This document shows positions 7,001 through 7,606 of a stretch of DNA of 7,606 nt, piece by piece (the stretch's first letter is position 1; every line of letters starts with the position of its first letter). The notes below the pieces were generated by a model. The model made no database searches. It saw nothing but the letters and a program-made list of their open reading frames with translations, and was not told the origin of the DNA. This DNA is from Methanosphaera sp. (GTDB lineage: Archaea > Methanobacteriota > Methanobacteria > Methanobacteriales > Methanobacteriaceae), in the NCBI GenBank assembly GCA_017430835.1, contig JAFRMD010000178.1, positions 1 through 7,606 on the forward strand. Reading direction: 5' to 3'. Both the position numbers and the translations under genes were made by a program.

Positions 7001-7306
7001 TGTTGGGGTTACCTCTAGTGGAATCTGTGGATTTGTCATCTTCGACAAATTCCTCCTCATCTTCATCAGTGGTATCGTTTAATTCTATTCTTCAGAATTT
7101 TCAAATCCATCCTCAAAATTATTATCGGGAATAACTTCCACATTATTCATATATTTATCTATATCCTGTTTTACATTATTATCGTAATTTGCACTTGCAG
7201 TAGTACCCATGTCATTATCATTTGATTCTGTGACATCCATAGCACATGCTACAGTAATACAAGAGAGAATAACAAATAAAAACAAGATTATCTTCTTATA
7301 ATTAAT
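4074..7306 (-). CDS. Adhesin-like secreted protein with variable C-terminal effector-like tip (frameshifted)
   Basis: The reading frame is in two parts. Frame one (7306-7085) gives a signal peptide (charged NYKK, hydrophobic core, ITVACA cleavage site before MD), then an Asn/Asp-rich linker ending ENSEE and TAG. Frame two is open from 7091 to the TGA at 4076-4074 and continues the acidic linker (IELNDTTDEDEEE), so one base change joins them into about 1,075 residues. Numbered from the GTG codon at 6935, frame two holds four repeats of chitobiase/hexosaminidase C-terminal type, with cores near residues 23, 102, 180 and 264 (YYTxxG...P), and a degenerate fifth at 322-399. An unrecognised domain follows (about 400-547), then a domain shared with the pseudogene at 1424-2555 (about 548-760, containing GCGQYDVLQTYLL), a charged linker, a glycine-rich hydrophobic module (797-853) and a tip (854-953). 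I see no sortase motif or pseudomurein-binding repeat. The stop overlaps the next gene as ATGA. It could be a recent pseudogene, a phase-variable 'off' allele or a sequencing error. Confidence 0.8.
4077..4547 (-). other. Glycine-rich hydrophobic module plus C-terminal tip of the adhesin
   Basis: Residues 797-853 (numbered from the 6935 codon) contain IIEDAVGGF, then two hydrophobic stretches (ADACICIAIGVIS and SPVVLGMGLVSGIGIM). The downstream pseudogene has the matching FFEDWAGGT, a hydrophobic stretch and LPVVVGAAIVGMGIG, so this module is conserved between the two. After it the sequences part. The tip here (854-953) has one more hydrophobic stretch (DLFMLGISPVVSYGISTLV), then an amphipathic, charged end (TSEETSKEIYYF ... 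EEKIKTILGWYSV). The arrangement of shared module followed by variable tip is that of polymorphic toxins. No nuclease or other catalytic motif is visible, so a membrane-inserting role is the more natural guess. Confidence 0.5.
5739..6923 (-). repeat. Five tandem chitobiase/hexosaminidase C-terminal-type repeats within the adhesin
   Basis: Each repeat is about 75-80 residues, with a core like VYYTLNGANPTTSSTKY, IYYTINGSIPTTKSTKY, IYYTRNGSIPNTSSNTW or VYYTTDGTNPNNSTT, followed by a strand ending in a Y/F-x-V or similar hydrophobic pattern. The fifth (residues 322-399 counted from the 6935 codon) keeps the spacing but has lost the YYT core (KFNITKYNQTQAPTETL). This family is a common building block of gut-methanogen surface proteins, probably as a stalk that holds the C-terminus away from the cell. 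The repeats carry many N-x-S/T sites that could be glycosylated. Confidence 0.75.
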
Positions 7307-7315
7307 AAATATTAG

Positions 7316-7321
7316 CCTCCT
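7316..7321 (-). promoter_or_regulatory. Shine-Dalgarno AGGAGG that decides the adhesin start
   Basis: AGGAGG on the minus strand is a full match to the archaeal anti-Shine-Dalgarno sequence. Nine bases downstream comes ATT AAT TAT AAG AAG, which would begin a textbook signal peptide (x-N-Y-K-K-I-I-L-F-L-F). No ATG, GTG or TTG lies at a usable distance; the nearest permitted codon is a TTG at 7285, which would lose the charged N-region. The site therefore argues for initiation at ATT (7306) or for a mutated ATG. Confidence 0.7.
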
Positions 7322-7338
7322 ATTTTTTTTCTTTTATC

Positions 7339-7356
7339 GATTAATTATAATTAATC
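7339..7356. promoter_or_regulatory. 18-bp perfect palindrome, possible operator
   Basis: GATTAATTATAATTAATC reads identically on both strands across all 18 bases. It lies between the TATA-like box and the ribosome binding site, over the place where transcription would be expected to start. A dimeric repressor bound here would block initiation. This position and perfect symmetry are seen directly; the operator role is inferred. AT-rich spacers produce palindromes by chance, but rarely of this length. Confidence 0.4.
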
Positions 7357-7372
7357 AGGTTATTTTGCTGTT

Positions 7373-7382
7373 AATTATATAA
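7373..7382 (-). promoter_or_regulatory. TATA-like box of the adhesin gene
   Basis: The minus strand reads TTATATAATT, preceded by a purine-rich AAGTTGAG that could act as a BRE. It resembles the archaeal TATA consensus and is the best candidate in the 167-nt spacer. Archaeal initiation about 25 nt downstream of the box centre would fall near 7352, some 30 nt before the AGGAGG. The whole spacer is AT-rich, so chance matches are easy. Confidence 0.4.
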
Positions 7383-7473
7383 CTCAACTTAAAATTCGTT
7401 ATATCAAAAATAATTAACAACATTAAACATTTTGTCTTAACTTATTAATAAAGATTACCTTTTTAAGGCAGTA

Positions 7474-7605
7474 TTACATTTCGGTCACTTTTTTTAGTGT
7501 TTTGTTTTTCATGAATGTTATTAGTTTGGAGATTATTCCTTCTTCTGTTTTGTATTTTCTTTTGTCTGCTTGTGGTAATGATAGGTTAAATGTTAATTCT
7601 GCATT
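7474..7605 (-). CDS. 3' end of an unrecognised protein gene (partial)
   Basis: Reading the minus strand from the window edge gives 43 codons without a stop, ending ...FMKNKTLKKVTEM and a TAA at 7476-7474. The segment is hydrophilic, rich in Lys, Thr and Asn, with no membrane segment or motif that I recognise. The uninterrupted frame, normal residue mix and a stop followed at once by base composition typical of a spacer make a genuine gene end more likely than chance. The 5' part lies outside the window. It points the same way as the adhesin gene downstream, but about 150 nt of spacer with its own promoter-like elements separate them, so it is probably a separate transcription unit. It could be the end of a transposase or another surface-protein neighbour; nothing here decides. 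Confidence 0.55.
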   Translation of the reverse strand, partial: NAELTFNLSLPQADKRKYKTEEGIISKLITFMKNKTLKKVTEM

Positions 7606-7606
7606 A

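Noticed and set aside
7083..7100. Programmed ribosomal frameshifting in the adhesin
   Set aside because: There is no slippery heptamer or obvious downstream structure; an indel or sequencing error is simpler.
6910..7134. Plus-strand Ser/Leu-rich open frame near the adhesin N-terminus
   Set aside because: It is the antisense of the acidic linker; Ser runs come from the complement of Glu/Asp codons.
7386..7473. A further gene or tRNA in the spacer
   Set aside because: Both strands are full of stops and no cloverleaf arms are visible; only a weak CCTTaaaAAGG hairpin follows the partial gene.

Overview
The window is AT-rich, and every gene I can support lies on the minus strand, so transcription runs from high to low coordinates. 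Three things point to a gut methanogen of the Methanobacteriales, most likely Methanosphaera or a close Methanobrevibacter-like relative: the very low GC, GTGAT/GGAGG ribosome binding sites, and a large Asn/Thr-rich secreted protein built of chitobiase/hexosaminidase C-terminal-type repeats (Y-Y-T-x-N/D-G-x-x-P-x-x-S). The genus is inferred from protein style; no rRNA or other marker is present.

Layout in transcription order. (1) 7605-7474: the 3' end of an unrecognised gene. (2) 7473-7307: intergenic promoter region with a TATA-like box, an 18-bp perfect palindrome where transcription should start, and a strong AGGAGG. (3) 7306-4074: a giant adhesin-like protein of about 1,075 residues, split by a frameshift near 7088 and apparently starting at ATT. 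It has a signal peptide, an acidic linker, five beta-sandwich-type repeats, an unrecognised domain, a glycine-rich hydrophobic module and a variable C-terminal tip of about 100 residues. (4) 4077-3310: a six-helix membrane protein overlapping the adhesin stop by ATGA. (5) 3266-2580: a second six-helix membrane protein. (6) 2555-1424: a 5'-truncated, frameshifted copy of the adhesin C-terminal half carrying a different tip. (7) 1416-1153: an 87-residue two-helix membrane protein. (8) 1094-762: a second copy of that tip alone, frame intact but with no start. (9) 754-491: a second 87-residue membrane protein. (10) 432-267: a third, decayed tip. (11) 261-1: a frameshifted remnant of a tyrosine recombinase.

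My main interpretation, which is inference, is that this is an archaeal counterpart of a polymorphic toxin/immunity locus. A surface protein carries an exchangeable C-terminal effector tip, is followed directly by a membrane-protein immunity candidate, and is trailed by a stack of displaced tip-plus-immunity cassettes. The evidence seen directly is threefold. The full-length protein and the downstream pseudogene are homologous up to the glycine-rich module and then diverge. All three displaced tips begin at the same codons (V-G-x-G-I-G-L-C-L). Each surviving displaced tip is followed 7 nt later by a small membrane-protein gene with its own ribosome binding site. No known toxin active-site motif is visible, so the toxin role is not proven. 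Because the partner genes are membrane proteins and the shared module is hydrophobic, a membrane-targeting activity is the simplest guess.
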